From Aculops lycopersici (taxonomy: Eukaryota > Arthropoda > Arachnida > Trombidiformes > Eriophyidae): a stretch of 64,000 nucleotides of DNA. The stretch covers positions 11,609,338 to 11,673,337 of the forward strand of contig WNKI01000001.1 of the NCBI GenBank assembly GCA_015350385.1, given 5' to 3'. The notes beneath the pieces are model-generated. The model was given only the letters and a program-made list of their open reading frames with translations, did not search any database and had not been told where the DNA came from. The number at the start of each line of letters is the position of its first letter. Position 1 is the first letter of the stretch. Positions 52,781 through 64,000 of this stretch are shown one piece after another. The translations under genes and the position numbers were made by a program.

Positions 52781-53746
52781 ATGTCAGACGATGAGGGTTC
52801 AGTCAAGTCGGAAGGCGCCTCAGATGAGTATGTCGTAGAAAAGGTAGTCGACAAAAAGAAGGAGGGAGGAAAGATTTTATATTTTCTAAAATGGAAGGGC
52901 TACTCAGAAACGGACAACACTTGGGAACCAAAGGAAAACCTTGATTGCCCCGATCTCATTGAAGCCTTCGAGGAGGAATATGCTGAGAGAATGAAGGCGA
53001 AAAAGGCGGCAGCTGCCTCTGAGAGGAAGAAACCAGGACCTAAGAGGGCGTCAGAGCCCAAAGCCCAACAGCCAAAGTCAAAGGTAACACAGCAGAGGAA
53101 GAGGAAACGAGCCAGTTCCGATAGCGAGGACGATGTCGAAGTTCTTTCTGACAAAGATAGTGAGACAGATAACGAAAGCACGCGAGGTGCCAAGTCCAGG
53201 AAGAAGGCAGCCCTTAAAAACAAGATTCTCAGTAGTGAGAGTGATCAAGAATCAGAGGAAAAGATACCCACCAAGGCTAAAAAGTCAAACCTTCTGTCCT
53301 CGACTAGACCAAAACGAACCAGCAAAGATGACGAGGATGACGATGAAGAGAAGAGCGACACATCTGACGATGACAAGAGTGAATCGTCCGCAGGAGCAGT
53401 TAGTAAAACAGCCAAAACAACCAAGACTCCAAATAGGAGTGCCCCTAAGGCCAATAACAAAAACAATGAAACCAATAAGTTGGATGAAGAATCGGGAGAG
53501 GAGAGAGAAGTGTCTACATTGACGAAACTTGACAGTGGCCTAGAGCCAGAGAAGATCATAGGTGCCACCGAGACAGAAGGTGAGCTCATGTTCATGGTCA
53601 AGTGGAAAAATACAAACAAGGCTGATTTGATCAGCTCCAAGATTGCCAAAATCGCTTGCCCACAGACAGTTATCAGTTTCTTCGAATCGCGCCTCACTTG
53701 GGACGACACCAAGTCGGTCCATGTTGACATGACGGCTGCGAATTGA
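52781..53746 (+). CDS. HP1: Heterochromatin protein 1 (chromobox)
   Basis: A 321-residue intronless ORF; 52781 is the first ATG in the frame. The chromodomain is at about 16-68 (EYVVEKVVDKKKEGGKILYF, LKWKGYSETDNTWEPKENLD). The aromatic cage for methylated H3K9 is present at Tyr17, Trp38 and Tyr41. The chromoshadow domain is at about 253-309 (GLEPEKIIGATETEGELMFM, VKWK, ending FFESRLTW) for dimerisation and PxVxL ligand binding. The hinge between them is about 180 residues, far longer than in vertebrate HP1. It is strongly charged: Lys/Arg clusters alternate with Ser/Asp/Glu runs that look like CK2 sites (SSDSEDD, SDTSDDD). This layout recalls long-hinge insect HP1 variants. It acts in heterochromatin in the nucleus. 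Confidence 0.95.
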   Translation: MSDDEGSVKSEGASDEYVVEKVVDKKKEGGKILYFLKWKGYSETDNTWEPKENLDCPDLIEAFEEEYAERMKAKKAAAASERKKPGPKRASEPKAQQPKSKVTQQRKRKRASSDSEDDVEVLSDKDSETDNESTRGAKSRKKAALKNKILSSESDQESEEKIPTKAKKSNLLSSTRPKRTSKDDEDDDEEKSDTSDDDKSESSAGAVSKTAKTTKTPNRSAPKANNKNNETNKLDEESGEEREVSTLTKLDSGLEPEKIIGATETEGELMFMVKWKNTNKADLISSKIAKIACPQTVISFFESRLTWDDTKSVHVDMTAAN

Positions 53747-53904
53747 TCTAGCAATCAATCGGTCTGGTCATGAATTTGCCAACCTCCATCACGGAACAAC
53801 TTCTACCGCGACCAAGACCATAGAGTTTTTTCAGGGACAAGACAAGTTTTAATTCCATATACGAATATATATACATCTATATATATACATATATATCTCT
53901 CAAA

Positions 53905-53910
53905 AATAAA
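53905..53910 (+). terminator. Poly(A) signal of HP1 (AATAAA)
   Basis: First canonical hexamer after the stop (about 160 nt), following a TATATA-rich stretch. Confidence 0.65.
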
Positions 53911-56900
53911 TATGCCTCATCTCGCAATCTACAAATCAAGGTTCATCTTGACTTCTCTCCTGGCTCAATGTATTTTCCGATGGTCTGATGAGTTTCTCCC
54001 AGTATCCGCTTGGCGGCACTAGGTAAGCCATCCTTGCCTTGCTAGAAAACTACTCCTCTCTATGCAGCTTAACGCGTAGCCCTTCTTGCACTCGAACTCG
54101 TGGACTCCATGTGAACATCGAGGAACATCCGGTTTCGCCTCATCCAAGTTTCCTTAACCAGGCGCATGCTCGCCCTACCATTTGGACACGACAATCAGTT
54201 TAACGGGTGCCAGTTCGAGTACACTCATTCCCTTTAAGTCTACTGACTGGCTACATCTAAATGAGAGACGAAAGCGGAAGGTTCAGTCTTTCGCTGAAGT
54301 CCAGTTGGTATTATTTAATTCAAGATTATTGGAATAGAACCCAAGCTGGTCACAGGGAAGGAGCCAGCTTTAGGTTGTTGCACGATAGAGAGGAGGCAAG
54401 CGAGATAGTGATCGAAAGAAGTAAGCCATCCGCTGGGTAACTGGCTAGCTGGCAAATAGCTTAGAGGCGACAGCGGCAGCAGTAGAGGCACAAAATTAAG
54501 TCTGTGTCCAGCCGGCAAGCGAGGCCAGTTGTCGCGGGCAACTGCAGATTTCGTTGCTTGCTGTAGTTCACCCTTTTTCTTGGATGATTGAGTTTGGGAT
54601 AGAGCAAGTGGTGGGCGGCAAAAGAGAGAAAGAGGGAGAGAGAGAGTTAAAAGGAGATAGATTGAGAGAGAAAGTTGGCTAGTGTGAGCGGATACCGAGG
54701 AAGAAACACATACAATCAAGATTAACTTGTAGGCTGCTGCCGCTGCAATGGTCTAAGTCTTTTTGTCCGCTCGCTTCCCTTCCACTTTAGTCGGCGAGAT
54801 CGACTAATAAGTGCCCACCGAAGTGAATGCTCGAGTAGCGAGCGAGCTTGTGAGTGAGGGAGAGAGAAAGGAAGAGGGAGAGAAATAGAGGAAAAGAGAC
54901 CACGAAAGTGAGCCGATGGACAGGACGACTAGTAGTCTCATCCCAACAAACGCGCTCCCTAATGCAGTAAGAGGATGATACTGACGTAATTGGATGTAAC
55001 ATATTAAGTGTTCGCCTCCTAAGCTCTCGAGTTTGTGTAAGTCAGGTTCGGTGGCAATTTCGCGGCGCTTAGAGTTGGTTGTTGAGCAAACTGTGCGATT
55101 GTTGTTGTTGCTGTTATTGTTATCGATTAGTGGCAATAAAAAGAACCACTGAGGCCGTCCCACTCGCTCAAGTCAAATTGAATTGAATCAACTTCAACTT
55201 GTAAAGAAAAGAATCGAATTGAAACTTAATAGAAAATTCCATTCAAGTTGCAGGTGAATACAAATTGTCGGTGTTGTTGTGATTGATTTGCGCATCCCCG
55301 TGTTCCCGGTTTGTGGTCAGAGCGAGATAGAGAGAATCTGCGAGGACGGCTATCGATCAAGTTGCCTTTTGTCAACTTGATTGAGAAGGGAAGTTGTGGT
55401 ATCAGCTACCTAGAGAGCGAGTGAATTTAGTTGGTCAAGCTTCGCGAGTGATCGGTGAGCGAGAAACGCGCACAAGTGGTTCAATCTAATTTAAGCCGCC
55501 GAAGAGGACCGTTATCTCCAATTGTATGTTAGCCAGCGAGCCACAAAGGCAAATACGAAATTTTGAATGAAGTCAAAGCGGTTCAAGTTGAGGTCTGGCC
55601 ACATTAAGCCAGCAGCGTAATATCAGATGAGGTTAAATAATATAAACGCCACCATCTATAAGCAATGGAAAAACTCATCACCAACTCGCCAGGTGCAGGT
55701 AAAGTTGCTGCAAATCTGAAAGTCGATCTCCCGGATTGCTACAACGAGCAAACAAGGCGATGAAACTAGAGACGTTCGCTATGATTACGATGATTGTTTG
55801 CCAAGCTGGGGATAAAAATACTAGATAGCAGGTAAGTTCCAAGTTTTTCTCTGGGTCGAGTCCAAGAGTGAGTCTTTTGCTTGTTCCAAAATTATCGTGA
55901 TGTAGGCTCAAATGTTTCCCAGTTTACATTGCATGTCGCAGCATTGACAGTGCAATTTTCTGGTCTAGTTCCATTCATTTACAATTCTTAATTAGATTGC
56001 AATGTTTTTGTTTCATTTAATCAGCTGGAAGCGACAAAATGCGCACAGCGACTCCCATGAACATCGGCGCCTAGCGACGAGAATGCGGCGGAACAGTTGC
56101 ATCAGTATCATCGTGTTTTTCTAGTGTAGCTCCATTTTCAAATGCTCAGCTCGTCGTGTAATTTTGCTCTCGCGCTTGTATATCTAGTTTACAAGTAAGT
56201 TTGTCGGTCAGTTTGCTACTATGCTTACATCGGCACCGGACTCGCAAACAAGTCAACATGTGGTAAGGACGACGAGGAATGAGCCGCAGTCTGCTAATGA
56301 TCGTCGAGCGAAAGCTTGTCGCAAAAACATTTGCGCCCGTCGGCCACTTGGACGACGAAATGACCACCGAGCGTCCGACTCGACTCTCTACTTGCTATCA
56401 GCTTGCGCTCATTCAATCATAAGGACGGGCAGACAGATAGATAGAATAGACAGGCCTGTGTTTAGACCACCACACCAACATGACAGAACGACGACTCTAG
56501 TCAGTGCAAATTGCTCTCCCTCCTTTTATTCGCCTCCATTCGGTTGGTCATTCATTAGATTGGCGCCTAGCTGGCCAACGTGATGATCTCTGCAAGCCAC
56601 AAACCAACCACCGGCCAGTTGGTCTGCGGATCGTCTGTCTCCGTCTCTCTGTATTCGACTCTCTCCCTCTCATTCACATTCACATTCGCGTTCACATTTG
56701 CATTCAAATGTTACCATTATTTAGCCTACTAAGTCGCCGCTATTCGGTGATGAGGCTAGCGGCTCAGTGAGCCGAAAGAATGTATCGAACAATCAATAAA
56801 CAAATGTATTGCTCATTGTGTAAAGTAGACGAAAGTGGCAAATTGGAACAGATAGACCAGAAGCGCGAGACACAAAGGCAACCACACCATTAGCTGCGGC

Positions 56901-57990
56901 AAATTGGAACTCAGTTTTGATGTGTCCACTTCGTTTGTTTATTGATTCTTGACCTGGACACCAGACAACCGCATCAAGGTGACGAAACTTGCTATACAAT
57001 TTGAATCTATTGGAGCAAGTCAGAACATCAAATCCAAATTTGTTTTTTGCTATTATATTTTCAACTCAACACAGCATTTGATGCTGTGTATTATGCGAGG
57101 GTTTAAGTTGAACTTGGCATTGAAACTTGCTTCACTTCTCTATGTGATGATAATATTAGTGCATTCTCCAGTTTGACTCATTAGTTTGTTGTAGGTGTAG
57201 CTAGAGTTGCCCTGGCAATCACTTCAATCATTCACCTTAAACTCGTTGGAGAATGTTTCTTTTTTCAAACTTACGCGTGACTTCCGGTGCACTTCAACAA
57301 TCTGAGCAAAAAAGCGACAGAAAGCGTTTTTTCTATCTGCTCGAATTTTTAGGCATAAACACCAATGTTATTTATGTGGATACTAAAAACGCCGCCATCA
57401 ACCTACATTATCTGAATGGTCTCTCTTTCTCCGACTGACGAGCAGGCATCTTTACAACACAGGAGAGTTTATGTGATTGCCAACCTTTACTCTCGTCCCT
57501 CGAAGCGGCAACCTAACAGAGACACTGATCTAAACAATCATCGCTTCAAGAATTCTCCTCTCTCGAGCCCCAGTTTGCAGTTGCCGCTACCGGCCACCAA
57601 AACCAATTTACCCTGCAGACTATCACAGTTCCAACCAATCCGACTGTCTAGTTTTAGGATCACCGATGACGGCGCTCGAGTTCCAGCTCCCTCTTGCGCC
57701 AATGATTTCGAAGCGTGCGCTTTAGACCCATATTCAGGTGGCCCCTCTCAGTTCCGCACTTAATTTGTGCCAAGTCAGTAAGCTCGTTATATTGGCCGTT
57801 TGCATCGATTGCCGGGTTCACTTGTGCGTGTTGTTGAAATTCCAGTCATCCGACTTACTGGCTGACTGAAACAGTTTGCTCAGTCCCTACTCTCTAGAAT
57901 CATAAAGAGTAGAGACTTTTCTGCGCTTCGAGGCCGGGCGGCCAACGAAGCGGACAATTTGAGCGAACCAAAACGATAACTTGATGATGT

Positions 57991-58036
57991 ATATATATAT
58001 ATATATATATTTATTTATTTATATATATATATATAA
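57991..58036. repeat. (TA)n with central TTTA units
   Basis: TA dinucleotides, then TTTATTTATTTA, then TA dinucleotides; roughly symmetrical and able to form an AT cruciform. Confidence 0.8.
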
Positions 58037-61000
58037 AAATCGCGTCTCGTCCGTCTGGCCGTCTGTTGGCCTCAAGAGCATTAGGCCAGTGGAAGGGGGA
58101 AGCAAATAGTTTGGCGTTTTGGTTTGAGCGAAAAGAGTTTCATTGGTATTCCCGACACATCGCCTCAGCGGGCGAGAGTTACAAACAATCGTGACCACGT
58201 TGTTCCCTATTCTTGTCGCCATTGCTGGTGCGGGTCGCCTCGCCGCCGCCGCTACTTTCACTATCACGGCTACATGGAATCAAATCTGGCAAGACCAAAG
58301 GAGATGGCGACAAATTCGTGCGCCGAGCCCTCGATTGTTGCGCAACTCAAAACTTGGCCTCCATGAGTAGCCCCAAAAAGAGGGAGCAAAATTGGGAATC
58401 ACACTCAGCAACACAAACAGTGCGGCCTAATAGAGAAAGGCCGGCACGATAATCGCAGGCGCTCACGCGTGGCCAGTCAGTTACGCAACTAGCAGCCAGC
58501 AAGCTGAATTCATTGTCACACAAAAACACAGAGAGCGAGACACAAGGAAAGTGTATTTGTCGTGACTCGCGTGCTTGCCACTTTGTCGGCCGAGGCCTAA
58601 TTGAATCGACGCCTTTGCAGGTATGAGCAAAATTTGCATTGAAACGGGCGAATGAAGTCGCAAACTTCACTGCGCCACTTTGTCTCACTCTCTCCCTCTT
58701 TCCGCTTGCACGTCAATTTGTCTCACCTGTTGGCGGTAAATTTGTAGCCTTTGATCGCTGCCACCATCACCGCCACAGCGGCGAGCGGAAGTTTGACCTC
58801 AATCTTTTGGAGGGCTGAAGTTGGAGCAAATTGATTTTCAAGTTAGAGGCACGTATTAGCTGCAGCTCTGCCACTGCAACTGCTGCTAATACTCGCTTTT
58901 GTTGATTTTAGACTGACCGAGTTTTCTCACACTTCATCTCCCTGTGCAGGCGACTTCCGGCGGACGCTACGAGCCTATCGTTCACGAGTCTTCAGTGGCC
59001 TCAGGCAATTGGTCCTCTGTGACTCAACTTCAAATCTTCAGTTTAGCTATTGACTCGAGGGTAGACGCAAGTCTTCACATTGATTGAGCTGAAAAATAGA
59101 GCCTAGTTGTCGGGAAGCTTGATCGTCTTGCTTCGTGTTACTCCAGTCCCTCTTGCTGACGCAATAAAGTTCTCTAGCTTTTATCGCAAATTTTAGCAGT
59201 CTGTCAGCGACTAACATAGGCGCACCCATTTGGCTAGACACATTAACACCTCCAACAAGGCAAACTGGCTCGCTAGTCTGCACTAGTGACCAGCAAGAGT
59301 GCCAATTAACTCGTTTTGTAACAGCCGCGTTGCCAGTCGACATCGATGCCTTTTCCCACCGGCCGGCCGGCTGTCGTCGTCGTCGTCGTCGTTGCTGTTG
59401 GTCCAGTTGTTGTTTTCTTTTTCGATCACATTGAAGTAAACGCTTCAGTCTTGATAACCAGCTCTTTGCTATGTAATCGTCGTGATGGTCGGCGCTTAAG
59501 TTGATTTTGCTCCACTTTCGCAGCCGCTCATTTAGATCAAAGCCGTGGAATGGACCATAATAGGGAATAGCCAATCAATTAGGCACCAAGTGCGATCAAT
59601 CAAACGGCCTAACGGCGCCGACAATTGGCCCCCTTATGGGGTGCTGGCTTAGTAGTTGCCTCCACTTGGCCAAGGTGCGAGTGGCGCGCATTGAAACGGA
59701 CGGCCGACGACGATTGGCTGCAAGCAGGTGGCCTAGTTACGAGCTTTCGTCGAAACAACTGGCAACCGATGGCCTCGTTACTTTCTTACCAATAAATCGG
59801 TCGCTTTGTCAAGGCAACACTCGCGCCAGCAGCAGTCGCAATCAGAGAGCCGGAAGTGGTGGCAGGCATATCGAGTTGGTGAGGCGCGAAACCCGATCGT
59901 TCGCTCGGTGGTTGTGCCCAGTGGTTGGCTGTCTGGCCGGCTGGCTTGCAGTTTGAGTCGATGGCTGTGCGCTATGCGCCAACTTGCACACACCACCACT
60001 GGCTCATCCACTCGCTAGCTGCCGACTCTCAATGTCATCTTGAAACTCGAACTGTGGCCACCAAGTTGCTGCGCGGCTTGTTATCGCTGCTGCTGTTGTT
60101 TCCATCGGTCGTCGGCGCAACAATGACGCCAAACATAAACTTGTATGCACTTTGAGCGACTTCCAACGACGACTTTCATGCGACGCCGGCGGCCCCATGT
60201 GATGTCTCAATTGCACCGCAACAACCACCACCAAAGACAGTGGTGGCCGCCCCCTTCCTCTTCAACGGAAACGGAAACCGACAGCCCGTCGGCTAGACCG
60301 CAGAGTTCTAGAAACTCGAACCGCCGCCAACCTAACCGCCGAGGGTTCAATTTGAAGTCGTAGTCGCGCTCGGGCTTCAACCTCCAGCTCCAACGAAGAG
60401 CTGTGAGCTCCTAGTTGACCAAATGCAACCCAAAACTAATCGACCACCACCCGTCAGCACTCAATTTATGTGTGTCGACGGCCGACGATCGACCTCGATG
60501 GTTGCGACGGCACTCGGCGCTAGGTGGCTGCTTCGCTCGGACTTCCATGAAAATCGTGGCCGAGATCGTGGTGGCCAGATAGAAGGGCACCGAGATGCCA
60601 ACGCTGAGATAAAATACGACTCTTGTTGTCTCATTTCCGTGGGCGCCGCGTTGCCTTGGGCTTAGTAGAGGCAGAGTCGACCTGGACTTTTGGTGGCTGG
60701 CTGACCGGCCAGCCTCTCGTTTGCTCACGTGGACTGCACTCGCACTTTTACGACGCCCACAACGGAAGTCGGAATTTCAATCGAGTCCCCACTTTGGCAC
60801 CGAGAAAGCCACCGGTCGGCGAGTTAGCAACAGTAGTGGCGGCGGAGGCGGCAGCTTTCGACTCGGAGGCACGACAAACGGGTCGAGAAGAGAGGATACA
60901 ACAATGGGAGTTTGCAGCGGCAGCAGCAGCAATCCGGACGCAAGTTTGCGCGAACATAATCCCGAACTTGAATTGTAGAGTTGGAAAACTTATCTTGTCA

Positions 61001-63166
61001 CACACACAACAAGAGAAGCAACAACGATAACAACAAGACCAACAACTACCACAACAACCACCAAAGCGACCAGCACTTGTTCCTGACGCCGAATACAATT
61101 GTCACCAACGAGAGGACCCTAGCGCCATAGAGCATCCCCGATGTTCCGGCGTCCAAAGAGGCAGCTCTGCTTTACTCGGAGCTGGGTGCGTCCGCAGCTT
61201 CCGGTCAGAAAGGAGGCCACTCAGTTGGTGCTTGTTGTTGGCCGGATGTCAGGTGTCCAGTTAAGGCTAGCACTTTTCGCGCCGTTTCTTTGCGTCCCAT
61301 TATCGCCGCCGCTTCTACTTCTCTCCCTCGCCTGGTCACTTGCTGCGACTTGCGAGTCCAACAGAGTAGCGGTTCGCTCTGCTTGCTCAACTAGCTTGTC
61401 ACCAACCGGAAGCTGACAACTCGCTGGCCACTTTTCTAGCCAGCGAGTCATTCAGTGGCGGAAGTAGTAGGAGTAGGAGTCGGAGTAGAGGTGGTGGTGG
61501 TCGCGTTAGGTAATCCCAACGATCGTTTTGGTCGCTTGCAACTAAGGTGGACGTCGGAAATTCTCTGCTCTTTGGGACGCAGCACACAAACTGTATTTCC
61601 ATTCGGCAAACCGACTGAAAGCCGAGCCACCCGCTGGGTTCCACGGGGGACAAGAGCCTAAAACCAAAGCTGAACTACTACTCCGTCTCGAGTTTACCCA
61701 ATAGACTAAACCTTTTGAACCGAGCAGAGGCAGCGGCTGCGGCATGCAAATCGAAGCCAAGGTTCAGAAATCGTCCACGACCACGACGGTGACAACTCAA
61801 TTGCTCGGCTGCGTCTGGTTATTGAATGTCGTCAATTGGAATTCGAGACGCGCTTAGTAGTAAATTGCTCCGGTTGGGTCATCGTCTGGGTTGTTGACGA
61901 TGCAAAAAATGCGCTGGCCCGGAAACGTGAGCCGCCAGATCGAGATCCGAGTTTTTCTTTTTTCAACACGACGTCGCGTTTATTCAAAATCAAAGTCACG
62001 CGCACGGATGCTCTTCTTTCAAACCGTCGCCTGCAGTTGGTTTGGTTAGCTTGTCGGCTAGACCAGCTAGCGGTTGGCGCGGACAGGAAGTTGGCTAATA
62101 AATCGCAAAAGTAATCTGGAGAGGCCACCGGGTGACGGGCAAAAAGGGAGAGCTGGGCGCTTTTTCTTCTAATCGTTCAACTCAACCCTTTCGCTCGGTT
62201 TCTGGTTGCTCCTGGTCTCCCAATGGAATTCCCGTTGCAGTGAGTTTGCTGTTGGATTAATGGATGCTCGATTCAGCTCTATTCCACCAGAGGAACGTGA
62301 GCGTTCGCGTGACTTGGCATCAAGTGATGCTTGCATGGTTACGGTGGCTGGGTTGGCGGTTTTTTGTCGCCGAGAGACCGAAACTTGTGCCACACCCCTC
62401 GGGATAGCGGGTCACGCCCCTCAGGCCCGCAAGCAAGCTCATAGAAATATGTCAAGTGAAGAAGAGAGAGAGAGAGAGAAGAGGGGAATTTAAATTTGTA
62501 GAGTTGCACCTGTCCCATTTGATGGATTGCGAGTTCCTCCGCTCGCTTTGCGGCTGTCTGTCTGTCTGTCAATCTCTCTGCTTCTAGATGGTTGGCTGGC
62601 TAGACACAGAGACCTGGACCAACCGAAGCGAAGTAAACTGGCTCGTGGCGCTGGGCGCTTGTCTCCAAGTTGACGAGTTGAGTTGGGTTCGCGCGCTTGC
62701 TAAAGTTGAGCAATTTGCTCGAGATGCCTGCATAATAATGACCCTCCAAAGTTGACAAGCCACTAGGTCTTCTTACCGTTTGCTGTTTCACCTTTCGCCT
62801 CTGAAGCTGGCAAATTTATGTGAGCAACTCTCTAATGGGGAGCAACTCTGTCAATATTTAACTCGCTCCTCGTTGGTTGCTTTTTCTCCCATCCCTCCAT
62901 CTCGGGAACCGTCGAGGAGTTTAGGACAAGAGCGCCACGACTACGACGACGTCGACACTGCGGCCGATTGAATTTGTAGCAAGCAAATAATGTTGCTGGT
63001 GCAGCAAAATTAATATGTTGTTCAACCGCAGCAGTCAAGTCAGTTGTTGCTCCTTTGGCACTCGCGCCCCTGCGACTTGTTTCCTTTACTTTTAGCACAG
63101 TGCTAGAGCTGCTTGCGTTGGCTAGAGGAGGAAAGTAACAAAGTTAGTCGAGTTGGGACTCTCTTC

Positions 63167-63208
63167 TCTGTCTCTGTCTCTGTCTCTGTCTCTGTATCTG
63201 TCTCTGAC
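63167..63208. repeat. (TCTCTG)n simple repeat
   Basis: Six-base units TCTCTG repeated about seven times with one TATCTG variant. Confidence 0.85.
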
Positions 63209-63528
63209 CTCGACTTTGGCTTTAGCTACAGCTCTCGCTCTTGTAGATGCAAATTTGCTTGTCGCTTGTCACAGGGAAAACAAACACACAAATCCAGCAG
63301 TTGAACAGCACGAGCCACAACAACAATGGACACCAGGGCAAGATTGGTAAAGAATTGGTGCAGCCTTCAGCTGAGCGACGAGAGGACGAGAGCGAGAGAG
63401 CGAGCAAAAGAACACACAAAACTGATGACCTCTGCTTCGTTCTGAACTCAATTGCGCCCACCAGAGTTTTGGTCAACTCTGAGCGTTCATTTGGGTTGCG
63501 TAATTTTCAAAAGTGCCTCTAGCTCGCC

Positions 63529-63556
63529 GGCTGACTGGCTGACTGGCTGACTGGCG
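63529..63556. repeat. (GGCTGACT)n tandem repeat
   Basis: Three to four head-to-tail copies of an eight-base unit (GGCTGACT). Confidence 0.8.
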
Positions 63557-64000
63557 AGGCAACACCAAGAGTCGGCTCAAATGATTTTGCATCTTCACTC
63601 GCTCGCTCACTTTCTCGCGCAACTAAAGTCGGCCGGCCAACTTCCGGTTGTGCGGCCGAACGTCAGACTTGCGCAACGCGTGCGATCGGTTGGCCAACTC
63701 GACGTTGGGTGAGTTATGGTCGCTGATGTTGCCGGTTGGTGTTGCATGACGGGGAAAAAAGAGAGGAAGTAGGAGCACAAATGCCTGTGTGTGACTTCAA
63801 TTTACAACCACCGAGCGAGAGTGACGCAACCAGTAAGTTAGCGTCCATGGCCGACCCACCGGGCGCTCCTGTCAAGAGTGAGCATAAGCAAATTACTTGA
63901 GCACAACACACAAAACTCCTCTCGCCTTGAAGGCGCGATTTTCGAGTTAAGCGAGCGGCAAGCTCCTGCATTTTTCTCCCCTTTTTGCCTCCAAGAAGTC

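Larger units (their letters stand above)
53911..64000. other. Ten-kilobase region with no supportable gene
   Basis: Open frames are short, overlap on several frames and encode Arg/Ser/Gln-rich unrecognisable peptides. The longest are 59047-59574 minus (175 codons), 60623-61030 plus (135) and 56221-56583 plus (120). Simple repeats are scattered through it. It may be intron, regulatory or simply intergenic DNA of a gene outside the window. Confidence 0.5.

Noticed and set aside
59047..59574. 175-codon minus-strand ORF in the right-hand desert
   Set aside because: Composition is Arg/Gln-rich and patchy, no domain is recognisable, and other frames of the same DNA are also open; likely a chance ORF in GC-rich sequence.
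3448..63650. Identical 15-base word GCCAACTTCCGGTTG at 3448 and 63636
   Set aside because: A few shared 15-mers are expected by chance among 64 kb on two strands.

Overview
The window looks like nuclear DNA of an arthropod, most likely a mite. The genes are animal genes (hedgehog, U2AF1, HP1, kinesin light chain, ZPR1, Rab6, AK2, a sirtuin, a TGF-beta type I-like receptor, a PAN/ZP cuticle protein). They are almost all uninterrupted single exons, with short 3' UTRs in the dense parts and long empty stretches elsewhere. Such extreme intron loss is known from eriophyoid mites, so that group is my best guess. This is inference from gene structure; no marker gene in the window settles it. I saw no rRNA, convincing tRNA, transposase, reverse transcriptase or CRISPR array.

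Layout: (a) 1-3.6 kb: the 3' end of ribonuclease kappa, NOM1, and a two-exon secreted acidic Gly-rich protein. (b) 3.6-14.6 kb: a gene-poor stretch with one large PAN/ZP extracellular protein (6.8-9.58 kb). Its 3' part is spliced to exons downstream; a candidate membrane exon lies at 12527-12649 and a poly(A) signal at 14562. (c) 14.6-20.7 kb: MINDY deubiquitinase, SSBP/Ssdp and SIRT2, all on the minus strand. (d) 20.7-26 kb: a desert with an assembly gap and TA repeats. (e) 26-28 kb: PIP4K and prefoldin 4 (convergent). (f) 28.6-37.4 kb: hedgehog in three exons with a 6.6-kb first intron, ending tail-to-tail inside U2AF1. (g) 37.4-53.7 kb: a dense block with U2AF1, AK2, Rab6, POLR1H, ZPR1, two tandem orphan secreted proteins, KLC, the receptor kinase and HP1. 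(h) 53.9-64 kb: about 10 kb with no supportable gene.

The introns I can define (hedgehog, SIRT2, the Gly-rich protein, the PAN/ZP protein) contrast with at least fourteen intron-free coding regions. In the three genes with both ends visible, the introns lie in the 5' third of the coding sequence. This fits intron loss through reverse-transcribed mRNA. The most novel candidates are the tandem secreted orphan pair (43.0-45.8 kb), a PIP4K lacking its activation loop, a receptor kinase with a degenerate GS box, and the hedgehog/U2AF1 overlap.
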